Positions 52,995 to 62,251 of a stretch of 64,000 nucleotides of DNA are shown here, piece by piece. The DNA comes from Pseudodonghicola flavimaris. Lineage in GTDB: Bacteria > Pseudomonadota > Alphaproteobacteria > Rhodobacterales > Rhodobacteraceae. Under the pieces are notes generated by a model. It was not told where the DNA came from. It saw nothing but the letters and a program-made list of their open reading frames with translations, and ran no database searches. The stretch spans positions 124,001 through 188,000 of the forward strand of contig NZ_JASNJD010000008.1 of the NCBI RefSeq assembly GCF_030164425.1, in the 5' to 3' direction. Every line of letters starts with the position of its first letter. Position 1 is the stretch's first letter. A program made the position numbers and the translations under genes.

Positions 52995-53942
52995 ATGACC
53001 GGCATGTCTGAAGAGGGGCCTCCTCCCGCCGCTGCCACCGCATCCGCTGCGGCGGAGTTCCGACCGATTGCGGAGCTTCGCGGGAAAACCATGCTGCTCT
53101 GCATCGGCGCGATGAAGGCGGCGACCAGCTGGCTCTTTGCCCAATTGCAGGCGACCGAAGGGGTTGCCGTCTCGCCGCTGAAGGAGGTGCATTTCTTCGA
53201 TGCGCGTTTCCCGGATGGGGCGCTGATGGATGCGGATGCTTTCGCGATGGCGCGCCTGGCCTTCCACATGCGCCAGCCGGGTGACGCCGCCGCGAACCTG
53301 CGCCGCCGGCCGGCGTTTCGCGCCAGCCTGGACCGGGCGCGGATGATCTACGACCCCAATGCCTATTTTGAGCATTTCGCCGGTCTGATCCGCGCGGACA
53401 CCCGGGTTCTGGCCGATATCACCCCGGCCTATGCCTGTATCGGCGCGGCGGGCTTTCGTCACATGCGCGACGCCTGCGCCACGCAGGGGCTGACGCCGCG
53501 GGTGCTGTTCATCCTGCGCGATCCGGTCGACCGGCTATGGTCGCATCTGCGGTTTCTGCCGCAGTTGCGGGCGGCGACGGATCCGCTCTTGGATTGGCCG
53601 GAACTGATCCGTGATCCGGTGACCCTGAGGCGTTCCGACTACCGGCAAACCTTGCTGGATCTGGAGCAGGCGTTCGGCCCGGAGCAGATCACCTGTCTGT
53701 TCTACGAGCAGCTCTTTCCGCATGGCTATCGGCGGCTTTGCGCGACGCTGGGGGTCGCGCCGCAGAGCGTGGATGTGGAAACCCGGTACAATCGCGCCGA
53801 CCTCGACGCCGCGCTGCCGGGGCCGGCACGACAGGCATTCAGGACACTGCTGCAGCCGCAATACGACTTCTGCGCCGCGCGGTTCGGCGCGGCGCTGCCG
53901 GCGGAATGGCGTGCCCAGGCCCAAGACGGCGCCGCGACCTGA
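52995..53942 (+). CDS. Sulfotransferase-domain protein
   Basis: A 315-aa cytosolic-type sulfotransferase. The PAPS 5'-phosphosulfate loop is CIGAMKAATSWLF (about residues 35-47) and the 3'-phosphate motif is FILRDPVDRLWSH (about 175-187). It carries sulfate from PAPS to a hydroxyl or amine of an unknown acceptor. Downstream of and probably cotranscribed with the RTX gene, which raises the possibility that it acts on that protein or an associated surface glycan; inference. Confidence 0.85.
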   Translation: MTGMSEEGPPPAAATASAAAEFRPIAELRGKTMLLCIGAMKAATSWLFAQLQATEGVAVSPLKEVHFFDARFPDGALMDADAFAMARLAFHMRQPGDAAANLRRRPAFRASLDRARMIYDPNAYFEHFAGLIRADTRVLADITPAYACIGAAGFRHMRDACATQGLTPRVLFILRDPVDRLWSHLRFLPQLRAATDPLLDWPELIRDPVTLRRSDYRQTLLDLEQAFGPEQITCLFYEQLFPHGYRRLCATLGVAPQSVDVETRYNRADLDAALPGPARQAFRTLLQPQYDFCAARFGAALPAEWRAQAQDGAAT

Positions 53943-53986
53943 GGGCCGGGGCGCCGCATCCGTCCTGGCCGGCAGTCCGGCGGCGA

Positions 53987-54211
53987 TCAGAACAGCCCGT
54001 CGTCGTAGCTGTCGCGGGTGTCGAAGCCCGGGTCGAAACCGGTGTCGATATCGCCGTCGCGATCATCGAAGGCGGCACCGCGATCCCGGGGCGGGCCGAT
54101 ATCCAGCCGCGCGATGGTGTTGAGCACGGCCTCGGCGACGTCGTCGTCATTGGCAATCGCTTTATGCGCGGCCGTCTTGATCTGAAAGCCGGGGCGTAAT
54201 TCTTCTGTCAT
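53987..54211 (-). CDS. Small acidic hypothetical protein
   Basis: A 74-aa protein without recognised family. The ATG is preceded by AGGAGA at 6 nt spacing, an excellent ribosome site, and the codon use looks normal. The first half (QIKTAAHKAIANDDDVAEAVLNTIARL) is predicted helical, and the second half is aspartate-rich (about nine D plus a few G, F) ending DDGLF. It sits alone between two plus-strand genes and a minus-strand lipid operon. Could be a calcium-binding or peptide-precursor-like protein; no function assigned. Confidence 0.65.
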   Translation of the reverse strand: MTEELRPGFQIKTAAHKAIANDDDVAEAVLNTIARLDIGPPRDRGAAFDDRDGDIDTGFDPGFDTRDSYDDGLF

Positions 54212-54485
54212 ATCACTTTCTCCTGATGGTGCGCGCCCCCGAATTCAGACAGGCGCAGGGATGCAGGCTGACGGTAAATCCTGGAAACGTGTCACTCTCG
54301 CGCAACGGAAGAATTTTCGAGCGCTCGCATCGAACGGAAGGGGGCGGGCCGGTCGGCGAAAATGACGCCGGCACTGATCCCCCCCTCGTGACCCATGCCT
54401 TCTCAGCCTGATAAGAATATTATCTCAAACCGGGTCTCAAGTCCACGCGCGCGGCGCCGTGGCGCGCGGAACGGGCGACCTCGCC

Positions 54486-55643
54486 CTATGCGTGAACGAA
54501 CTCGGCCTGAACCACATCGGTACGGGCGGTGGCAAAGGCGGCGGCGCAGCCCAGCAGGTAGAACGTCCAGCCGCGCAGAAAGGCGGTGTCATAGCCCTGT
54601 CGCAGGATGCGCGCGCGGCTCTCCTCCATCCGTTCGGCCCAGATCCGGCAGGTGAGGGCGTAATCCTGCCCGAAGGAAAAGCTGTGGCGCAACTGCAGCC
54701 CTGCCTCTGCCGCCTCCCGTGCCATCACCGCGTTGCAGGGCAGCATGCCGCCGGGAAAGATATGCTGGCGGATGAAGTCGGATCGGCGACGATAGATGGA
54801 GAATTCCGCATCGGGCACGGTTATCGCCTGCAGCACGGCGCGTCCGCCTTCGGCCAGCCGTGCCTTCAGCGTCGTGAAATAGACCGGCCACCAGCGTTCG
54901 CCGACGGCTTCGATCATCTCGATCGACACGATGTTGTCGAACCGTCCGCCGACCTGCCGGTAATCCTGCAGGCGGATATCGGCGCGCCCGTCCAGCCTGG
55001 CATCAGCATAGGCCTTCTGCGCCGGTGACAGGGTCAGCCCGGTGACGCGACGGCCATGTTCCGCCGCGCGCTCGGCGAAACCGCCCCAGCCGCAGCCGAT
55101 CTCCAGCACCGAGTCCCCCGGCGACAGGCGCGACAGGATACGGTCGTTCTTGCGCCGCTGCGCCCGTTCCAGATCGCTGTCCTCGCCGTCGAACAGGGCC
55201 GAGGAATAGGTCATGCCCGGATCGAGCCAGAGCTGGTAGAACTCGTTGCCGACATCGTAATGCGCCCGTATGTTGCGGCTGGACCCGCGCAGGGAGTTGG
55301 CCCGCAGCACCCGGTCGAACAGCAGAAACCGCAGCCGCGCCAGTGGGCCGGGATTGGCATAGGCGGGCAGCTGGTCGAGATTTCGGAGCGCCAGCGTCAG
55401 CAGTGCCTCGAGATCGTTGCTGTCCCAATGCCCGGCGATCCAGCTTTCGCCGAAGCCCACGTCGCCGCGCGCCACCAGCGCCGGCAGGAAGGCCCAGTCG
55501 CGGATCGTCATATCCGCCTGCGGGCCCTCCTGGCCGAACTGATGCACACCCTCTGGGGTGGTTAGGTGCAACCGGCCATGGCGGATCGGTTCCAGCGCGG
55601 CGAGAAAGCGGCGCTTCATTCCGGCGGTGACAGGCAGTCTCAT
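54486..55643 (-). CDS. cfa: Cyclopropane-fatty-acyl-phospholipid synthase family methyltransferase
   Basis: A 385-aa SAM-dependent lipid methyltransferase. N-terminal lipid-binding region up to about residue 120, then HYDVGNEFYQLWLDPGMTYSSALF, the SAM site VLEIGCGWGGFAERAAEHG, and FPGGMLPC. The ATG at 55643 has AGGAGAT at 7 nt and overlaps the DUF1365 stop by ATGA. Adds a methyl or methylene group to unsaturated phospholipid acyl chains; in RpoE-ChrR systems such enzymes produce modified fatty acids in response to singlet oxygen. Third gene of an operon headed by a candidate RpoE promoter. Confidence 0.87.
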   Translation of the reverse strand: MRLPVTAGMKRRFLAALEPIRHGRLHLTTPEGVHQFGQEGPQADMTIRDWAFLPALVARGDVGFGESWIAGHWDSNDLEALLTLALRNLDQLPAYANPGPLARLRFLLFDRVLRANSLRGSSRNIRAHYDVGNEFYQLWLDPGMTYSSALFDGEDSDLERAQRRKNDRILSRLSPGDSVLEIGCGWGGFAERAAEHGRRVTGLTLSPAQKAYADARLDGRADIRLQDYRQVGGRFDNIVSIEMIEAVGERWWPVYFTTLKARLAEGGRAVLQAITVPDAEFSIYRRRSDFIRQHIFPGGMLPCNAVMAREAAEAGLQLRHSFSFGQDYALTCRIWAERMEESRARILRQGYDTAFLRGWTFYLLGCAAAFATARTDVVQAEFVHA

Positions 55644-56425
55644 CGGCTGATCTCCTGGTCGGGGGTGGGCGGTACCGGCCGATAGGCCGCGCCCTTCAGT
55701 TTCAATCGCAGCGCCTGCCAGTAGATCAGCACGATCACCCGCATGGCGCCACCGGGACGGCGCAGCGCCGCCCGCACAAGACGCGGGGTGGTGGCCCGCC
55801 GCAGACGGCCGGTCATGGCGGCGACCAGCCCGTTGTCGCCATCGACATGGCGGATCAGCAGCGCCGCGCGCTCCGGGTCGAGGTCGAAGCGGAAATCGTA
55901 ATGCCCGGCCACCTGCTGAAACGGCGAGACATGGAACATCTTTTGCGCCCGGATCATATCGCCGGCGCGGATCGGGGCGAACCCGGGACGGGCGCAGAGA
56001 TAGCTGTGCCGCTGGCCGAAGGTGTTGTTGACCTCGGCGATCACCGCGCGCAACTCGGTGCCCTGCCACAGCAGCCAGAAGCTCACAGGGTTGAACCAGT
56101 AGCCCAGACACCGCGGTTGGGTCAGCAGGCCCAGCACCATGTCAGGGCGACGTGGCAGGCCGGCCTCGGCCAGACGCTCCCAGGCCCAGGGCGCGCCGCG
56201 TCCGGTGCCGCGCCGGCCACCGTGATCGCGGTCGTGGACCGAGAAGAGACCGGCGCGGTTGCGGCGCACCAGCACGGTCTCCGCCGCCCGCTCCGGCGCC
56301 AGCAGCAGATAGTCCGCGCCATAGCGGAAGGCATGGCGCAGACCGCCGCGCCGCCGATGGGTGACGACGGCGGCCAGCTGCAGGATCTCGCCCCGCGCCA
56401 GACGGTCCGGCAGCGTCCTGGTCAT
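55640..56425 (-). CDS. DUF1365 domain protein
   Basis: A 261-aa protein. Family features are GYWFNPVSFWLLW, VNNTFGQRHSYL and KMFHVSPFQ. DUF1365 genes are almost always beside a CFA-synthase-like gene and an FAD amine-oxidase-like gene, as here, and are thought to take part in modifying fatty acyl chains. No enzymatic activity is established. Overlaps both neighbours by ATGA. Confidence 0.87.
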   Translation of the reverse strand: MTRTLPDRLARGEILQLAAVVTHRRRGGLRHAFRYGADYLLLAPERAAETVLVRRNRAGLFSVHDRDHGGRRGTGRGAPWAWERLAEAGLPRRPDMVLGLLTQPRCLGYWFNPVSFWLLWQGTELRAVIAEVNNTFGQRHSYLCARPGFAPIRAGDMIRAQKMFHVSPFQQVAGHYDFRFDLDPERAALLIRHVDGDNGLVAAMTGRLRRATTPRLVRAALRRPGGAMRVIVLIYWQALRLKLKGAAYRPVPPTPDQEISR

Positions 56426-57714
56426 GCGCTGGCATCCTGGGGCAGCAGCCGACGGGCGATACGCAGGGCACTGGCGAAGCCGTCCTCGTGAAACCCGTTG
56501 CGCAGCCAGGCGCCGGCGAACCAGGTGTTCCGATCCCCCTGCCGCTCGGCGATACGGGCCTGTGCCGCCAGCGCGGCGTGATCGAAGACCGGATGCCGGA
56601 AGGTGACCTCGTCATAGATCAGCGCCTCCGGGATCTCGCGCGCTGGGTTGAGCGAGACGAACAGCGGATCGTTCTCTGGGATGTTCTGCAGCCGGTTCAT
56701 CCAGTAGGTGACGCCGACGCCGCGGTCGGGGGCACCCCCGGCCTCGGTGCGATAAACCCAGGAGCTCCAGCAGCGGGGCCGCTGCGGCATCAGCCGGTGA
56801 TCCCGGTGCAGCACGGTGCGGTTGTCCTGAAATCGAACCGCGCCGAGCGTGCTGCGTTCCTCTGGCGTCGCATCCGCCAGCATCGCCAGCGCCTGATCCG
56901 CGTGGCAGGCCAGGATGACGTGGTCGAAGCCCACAGGCTCCGCCCCGGCGGCGCGCAGCCGGATGCCGCCCGCGGCGCGATGGATCGACCGGACCGGGGT
57001 GGCGGGCCGCAGCTCTACCCCCCGCGTCCGCAGCGCAGCGCGCAGCCGCGTGACATAGGAGCGGCTGCCGCCGGAGACCGTCCACCACTGGTGTTGTCCG
57101 CCCGCCGACATCAGCGCGTGGTTGCGCATGAAACGGATCAGCGCCTGGGCCGGGAAGGCGCCGATATCGCTGGTCGGGGTCGACCAGATGGCGCCGCAGA
57201 TCGGATAAAGGTAGCCGTCGCGGAACGCCCGGCCCAGCCGCAGTTCGGCCAGTAGCGCCGCGATGGTCAGCTCGGGCCGCCCGCTGGCCGTGGCCTCGGC
57301 CCGGGCGTTGAACTTCAGGATATCGCGGATCATCGCGTGAAACGACGGGCGCAGCAGGTTCCTGCGCTGACCGAAGAGCGCATTTCCAGAGCGCAGCGCA
57401 TATTCCAGCCGGCCCCCCTCCAGCGACACGCCGAAGGACATGTCGGAGCGTTCCACCGGCACGTCGAGATCGCGGAAAAGCCCGGTCAGATGCGGGTAAT
57501 TGGCATAGTTGAAGACGATGAAACCGGTATCGACCGGCTGGCTGCCGGTGCGCCCGGCCAGCACGGTGCGGGCATGACCGCCGAGCTCCGGCGCCGCCTC
57601 GTAGAGGGTGACCTGATGCCGGGGGGCAAGCGCCCAGGCCGCCGCCAAACCGGAGATGCCACCGCCGACGATGGCGATCTGCTGCGGGGCGCCGCGGGAA
57701 AGATCGAATGGCAA
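56422..57714 (-). CDS. FAD-dependent protein (amine oxidase/desaturase-like), lipid operon
   Basis: A 430-aa flavoprotein. The N-terminal motif is IAIVGGGISGLAAAWALAPRH (about 12-33) followed by GGHARTV, and the C-terminus has FAGAWLRNGFHEDGFASA. Related proteins accompany CFA-like methyltransferases and DUF1365 and are proposed to desaturate or oxidise modified fatty acids. First gene of the operon, 25-35 nt after a candidate RpoE-type start site. Confidence 0.85.
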   Translation of the reverse strand: MPFDLSRGAPQQIAIVGGGISGLAAAWALAPRHQVTLYEAAPELGGHARTVLAGRTGSQPVDTGFIVFNYANYPHLTGLFRDLDVPVERSDMSFGVSLEGGRLEYALRSGNALFGQRRNLLRPSFHAMIRDILKFNARAEATASGRPELTIAALLAELRLGRAFRDGYLYPICGAIWSTPTSDIGAFPAQALIRFMRNHALMSAGGQHQWWTVSGGSRSYVTRLRAALRTRGVELRPATPVRSIHRAAGGIRLRAAGAEPVGFDHVILACHADQALAMLADATPEERSTLGAVRFQDNRTVLHRDHRLMPQRPRCWSSWVYRTEAGGAPDRGVGVTYWMNRLQNIPENDPLFVSLNPAREIPEALIYDEVTFRHPVFDHAALAAQARIAERQGDRNTWFAGAWLRNGFHEDGFASALRIARRLLPQDASA

Positions 57715-57745
57715 GGCCGTTCTCCTGTCAGTGTTGTGTCCCTGA

Positions 57746-57774
57746 CGTTACGCAGGCGGGTGGCTGGCGGATCA
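57746..57774 (-). promoter_or_regulatory. Candidate RpoE (ChrR-type ECF) promoter of the lipid operon
   Basis: On the minus strand TGATCC (57774-57769), an 18-nt spacer and TAACG (57750-57746) lie about 30 bp before the FAD-protein start. The TGATCC -35 box matches what is known for RpoE of the Rhodobacter singlet-oxygen response. The same layout occurs divergently before rpoE. Confidence 0.65.
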
Positions 57775-57910
57775 CAGGGCGTGTGCGAAAAAACCGGGTA
57801 AAGCGGAAAATTCCAGCCCGTTCCCGCCGGGCGTCCTGTGGCCGCGGGGCGTCATCTGGCGACGCGGGAGACGAGTTTCTGCGGGTGACGAAAAAAAATC
57901 CGCGCGGCGG

Positions 57911-57939
57911 TGATCCGACGCTGAGGGCGGCGCGTAGAT
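57911..57939 (+). promoter_or_regulatory. Candidate autoregulatory RpoE promoter
   Basis: TGATCC (57911-57916), an 18-nt spacer and TAGAT (57935-57939) lie about 105 bp before the chosen rpoE start. Transcription would begin near 57946, so an ATG at 57946 would be almost leaderless, which supports the downstream start. Confidence 0.65.
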
Positions 57940-58044
57940 ATCGACATGTCGCGCACGAACTCGATATGCAGTGAAGGGCAGACCCGGGCCATTGAGGGCG
58001 CGGCGGTCAGCCCTGCGCCCATCGGTGCCGGGCGCGACGAGGGA

Positions 58045-58605
58045 ATGGATCAGGTGCCACCGGAGAGCTTTTCGGAAACCACCCGCTGGCTGATTGCGGT
58101 GCGCGACCGGCGCGACCGGCAGGCCTTCGGTATGCTCTTCGACCATTTCGCGCCGCGGCTGAAGGCAATGCTGATCCGGGGGGGGCTGCGCGACGGGTCC
58201 GCCGAGGATGTGGTGCAGGACGTTATGCTTGCCGTCTGGCACAAGGCGGCGCAGTTCGACCCGCATCGTGCCGAGGCCTCGGCCTGGATCTACCGGATCG
58301 CGCGGAACCGTCAGATCGACCTGATCCGCCGCCGGCCGCCACCGGCACCCGAGGATCTGCCGGAGATCGAAAGCGGCGATCCCGATGCGGCGCAGATACT
58401 GGCGCTGGACCAGGAGGGGGCGCGCCTGCGCGCGGCGCTGTCGGCGCTGAACCCGGATCAGAGCACTGTGCTGCAGCAGGCGTTTTTCGAAGAGCTGCCG
58501 CACAGCGAGATCAGCCAGATCAGCGGGCTGCCGCTGGGCACGATCAAATCGCGCATCCGCCTGGGCCTCGACCGGCTGCGGCGGGAGCTGAAAGACCTGA
58601 GATGA
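58045..58605 (+). CDS. rpoE: ECF sigma factor RpoE (ChrR-controlled, ECF11 type)
   Basis: A 186-aa extracytoplasmic sigma factor. Region 2 (FDHFAPRLKAMLIRG, ASAWIYRIARNRQIDLIRRR) and region 4 (LNPDQSTVLQQAFFEELPHSEISQISGLPLGTIKSRIRLGLDRLR) are clear and resemble Rhodobacter RpoE. The start at 58045 gives the usual N-terminus; an in-frame ATG at 57946 would add 33 residues of unlikely composition. The ribosome site (GAGGG) is close to the ATG. Overlaps chrR by ATGA. Confidence 0.9.
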   Translation: MDQVPPESFSETTRWLIAVRDRRDRQAFGMLFDHFAPRLKAMLIRGGLRDGSAEDVVQDVMLAVWHKAAQFDPHRAEASAWIYRIARNRQIDLIRRRPPPAPEDLPEIESGDPDAAQILALDQEGARLRAALSALNPDQSTVLQQAFFEELPHSEISQISGLPLGTIKSRIRLGLDRLRRELKDLR

Positions 58606-59246
58606 CCATGGACCGCATCGAACATCACCTCTCTGACGACCTGCTCGACGCCTATGCGCTGGGATCTCTGCCGCATGCCTTCGCGGTGGTGGCGGCGGCG
58701 CATCTGTCGCTCTGCGATGCCTGCCGCGCCCGGGCGGCGGCGGTCGACATGGTGGGTGGCGCGCTGCTGGAGGATCTGGCCCCGGTGGCGCTGGCGCCTA
58801 CCGCCCGCAGCCGGGCGCTGGCGGCGCTGGACGGCCCGGCCCCGGCCCCGGCCCCGGCGATCCGCGGCTCCGGTATCTTCCCGGCCCCGGTGATGGCCGA
58901 GCTTCAGGGCCGGCCGCCGCGCTGGCGCATGCTGGGCGGGGGCATCCGGCAGCAGATCCTGCACGCGGATGCGCAGGGATCGCTGCGGCTGCTTTACATC
59001 CCGCCAGGGCGCGCGGTGCCCGAACACGGCCATCGCGGGCTGGAGCTGACGTTGGTGCTGCAGGGCAGCTTTTCCGACAGCGAGGGGCGTTTCGGCGTCG
59101 GCGATGTGGAGACGGCGCAATCGGCGCTGGACCATCAGCCCACCGCCGGTCCGGAGGAACCCTGTATCTGTCTGGCTGCCACCGATGCGCCGCTGCGGTT
59201 TCACGCGTTGGTGCCGCGGGTGCTGCAGCCGCTGTTCCGCATCTGA
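58602..59246 (+). CDS. chrR: ChrR-type zinc anti-sigma factor
   Basis: A 214-aa anti-sigma protein. The N-terminal zinc anti-sigma domain has His near residue 8-9 and the HLSLCDACRA motif (HxxxCxxC). The C-terminal cupin has VPEHGHRGLELTLVLQG (metal-binding His, His, Glu) and a later DHQP histidine. In this family the cupin senses singlet oxygen or organic peroxide and releases RpoE. Translationally coupled to rpoE, and followed after 3 bp by an SDR gene. Confidence 0.92.
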   Translation: MTMDRIEHHLSDDLLDAYALGSLPHAFAVVAAAHLSLCDACRARAAAVDMVGGALLEDLAPVALAPTARSRALAALDGPAPAPAPAIRGSGIFPAPVMAELQGRPPRWRMLGGGIRQQILHADAQGSLRLLYIPPGRAVPEHGHRGLELTLVLQGSFSDSEGRFGVGDVETAQSALDHQPTAGPEEPCICLAATDAPLRFHALVPRVLQPLFRI

Positions 59247-59249
59247 CCG

Positions 59250-59996
59250 ATGACCTTCGCCGGCAAACGCATCTGGATCATCGGCGCCAGCGCCGGCATC
59301 GGTGCGGCGCTGGCCCGGGCGCTGGCGGCCGAAGGCGCGCGGCTGATCCTTTCCGCCCGCGACGGTGCCGCGCTGGAGGTGGTGGCGGCGCATTGCCCGG
59401 GGGCGGAAATCCTGCCGCTCGATCTGGGCCGGCGCGACACCCTCGCCGCAGCGGTGGACCGACTGCGGCAACATAACCTCGATGCGGTGATCTCCACCGC
59501 CGCGCTCTATCATCCGGGCCGGGTCAGCGATCTCGATCCCCGGCAGACCGAGGATATCGTGCGGGTCAACCTGCTGGGGGCGCTGGCGGTGGCACAGTTG
59601 ACGCCGCCGCTGATCCGTGACGGCGGCCAGCTGGTTCTGTTCGGGTCGGTCGCGGGCTATTTCGGGTTGCCGCGCGGTCAGGCCTATTCGGCGACCAAGG
59701 CGGCGGTGAACAATCTGGCGGAAACCCTGCGCATCGAACTGGCGCCGCGGGTGGATGTGCGGCTGGTCTGTCCCGGCTTCGTCCGCACCCGGCTGACCGA
59801 CAAGAACGACTTTGCCATGCCGGCGCTGCTGAGCCCGGAAGAGGCCGCCGCCGAGGTGCTGCGCGGCCTGTCCGGGCGCCAGTTCGAAATCCATTTTCCG
59901 AAACGCTTCACCCTGGCGGTCAAGGCGTTGCGGGCGTTGCCCTATGCGTTGTCGCTGCGGCTGACCCGGCGGCTAGGCCAGCCGCCCGCTGAGTAG
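59250..59996 (+). CDS. Short-chain dehydrogenase/reductase
   Basis: A 248-aa SDR. NAD(P) site GASAGIGAALARAL (about 12-25), catalytic Tyr/Lys in YSATKAAV and the serine in LFGSVAGYFG. Third gene of the rpoE-chrR operon, so part of the stress response; substrate unknown but a lipid or quinone carbonyl is plausible. Its 3' end overlaps the convergent DUF2177 gene by 24 bp. Confidence 0.88.
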   Translation: MTFAGKRIWIIGASAGIGAALARALAAEGARLILSARDGAALEVVAAHCPGAEILPLDLGRRDTLAAAVDRLRQHNLDAVISTAALYHPGRVSDLDPRQTEDIVRVNLLGALAVAQLTPPLIRDGGQLVLFGSVAGYFGLPRGQAYSATKAAVNNLAETLRIELAPRVDVRLVCPGFVRTRLTDKNDFAMPALLSPEEAAAEVLRGLSGRQFEIHFPKRFTLAVKALRALPYALSLRLTRRLGQPPAE

Positions 59997-60377
59997 GGCG
60001 ACGCCCGCCCAGGCCGACACGCCGGTCAGCAGCGTGCCCCAGAGCAGATCGGTGATCACCTGCTGCGCGGACCAGTCCCTCATCACCGCGTAGCTGGTGA
60101 ATTCATAGGTGCCGTAGCAGAGTGCACCCAGGATCGCACCGCCAAGCAGCGCCTGCAGCGGCGACGCCTCCTTCAGCGCCGGGACGGAGACGAACCACAT
60201 CAGCCCGGCGATATAGCACAGGTAGAACACCGCCGCCGGCAGCAGCCGGGGCGGCGAGGCTAGTAGATCGCCGATGTGGCGGTCGAACACCGGGCGGATC
60301 AGCAGCCTGATCCCGATCATGTCGAGCCCGAAGAAGACCACGGCGGTCACCAGATAAAGCAGCAGGATCTGGGTCAT
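59973..60377 (-). CDS. DUF2177 membrane protein
   Basis: A 134-aa protein with four hydrophobic segments; the family pattern YLVTAVVFFGLDMIGI, then YGTYEFTSYAVMRDWS is present. The ATG at 60377 has GGAGG upstream. Function unknown; DUF2177 genes commonly sit in rpoE-chrR neighbourhoods. I found no RpoE-type promoter in front of it. Confidence 0.82.
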   Translation of the reverse strand: MTQILLLYLVTAVVFFGLDMIGIRLLIRPVFDRHIGDLLASPPRLLPAAVFYLCYIAGLMWFVSVPALKEASPLQALLGGAILGALCYGTYEFTSYAVMRDWSAQQVITDLLWGTLLTGVSAWAGVALLSGRLA

Positions 60378-60459
60378 TCGATCCTCCGCCGGACTGTCCT
60401 TTGGGGCTGGATGATGGGCATGGGGCTCTCCCTGTTCAGCGTTGTTCAACGTATGGCGT

Positions 60460-60478
60460 GGTGCCCCCGCAGGGCACC
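60460..60478 (-). terminator. Hairpin downstream of folE2
   Basis: GGTGCCC (60460-60466), a 5-nt loop and GGGCACC (60472-60478) form a 7-bp stem 44 bp after the folE2 stop. No T-tract follows, so termination is uncertain. Confidence 0.4.
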
Positions 60479-60521
60479 GCCGATCTTTCCGACGATTGTT
60501 AGGACCGGGCGCGCGCGCCGT

Positions 60522-61601
<1,080 letters not shown>

Positions 61602-61662
61602 CGGTTGTTATCCCTTCCCGTTGCAACAGGGGCAGGCGGCCTGGGTCGCCCGCTCTCGGGAT

Positions 61663-61691
61663 CACTACGTGCAGCGGGGCCGGTTGGATCA
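61663..61691 (-). promoter_or_regulatory. Candidate RpoE-type promoter of folE2
   Basis: On the minus strand TGATCC (61691-61686), an 18-nt spacer and TAGTG (61667-61663) lie about 60 bp before folE2. Another TGATCC at 61664-61659 has no fitting -10. The third site in the window with the same TGATCC-N18-TA layout. Confidence 0.5.
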
Positions 61692-61748
61692 CCCGACGTG
61701 CAGACCGGCGTTGAGCTTTCCTGTGGCGCAGGGGTAGTCTGGGCGCTG

Positions 61749-62222
61749 ATGTCGGTCACGAAGGGGAGGGTTTTGGGTGACCCCGTTCTTATCGTCGCAA
61801 AGGTGTGGAGGGTGAAGGCCTCGACCCTCATCCTCCGCTATGCCGGTTTCGCGCTGGTGGCGATGTTGGCCAATCTGGGGGCGCAGCGGCTGGTGCTGGG
61901 GCTTCAGGGCGGTTGGCTGCTGCCGGCGATGGTGGCGGGCACCGGTAGCGGGCTGGTGGTGAAATACCTCCTCGACAAGCGCTGGATCTTCTACGACGAC
62001 CTGCGCCCGGCGCGGGAGGAGGGGCGGCGCTTCACCCTCTACACCGCCACCGGCATTGGCACGACCTTGATTTTCTGGGGCAGCGAAACCGCCTTCTGGC
62101 TGATCTGGCAGACCCAGCCGATGCGGGAGATCGGCGCCCTGATCGGGCTGAGCATCGGGTATGTGACCAAATATCGGCTGGATCGGCGGTTCGTCTTCGG
62201 CAAGGCCGCCGGGCGCGGCTGA
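61749..62222 (+). CDS. GtrA-family membrane protein
   Basis: A 157-aa protein with four hydrophobic segments in the GtrA pattern (RYAGFALVAMLANLGAQRLVL, YLLDKRWIFYD, IGYVTKYRLDRRFVF). GtrA proteins are linked to flipping or assembly of polyprenyl-linked sugars. The start is uncertain: ATG 61749 gives the longest reading, but GTG 61803 or 61812 next to GGAGG is possible. Convergent with the UbiA gene, with only 29 bp between them. Confidence 0.82.
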   Translation: MSVTKGRVLGDPVLIVAKVWRVKASTLILRYAGFALVAMLANLGAQRLVLGLQGGWLLPAMVAGTGSGLVVKYLLDKRWIFYDDLRPAREEGRRFTLYTATGIGTTLIFWGSETAFWLIWQTQPMREIGALIGLSIGYVTKYRLDRRFVFGKAAGRG

Positions 62223-62251
62223 GGCCCGCGGGATCCCGGATCAGACGGCGA

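Noticed and set aside
57946-58044. Earlier ATG for rpoE
   Set aside because: It lies at the expected transcription start of the candidate promoter, has no ribosome site, and the added residues do not match the family N-terminus.
61659-61664. A second TGATCC near folE2 as a promoter
   Set aside because: The position 18 nt downstream reads GCCGC, without a TA-type -10 box.
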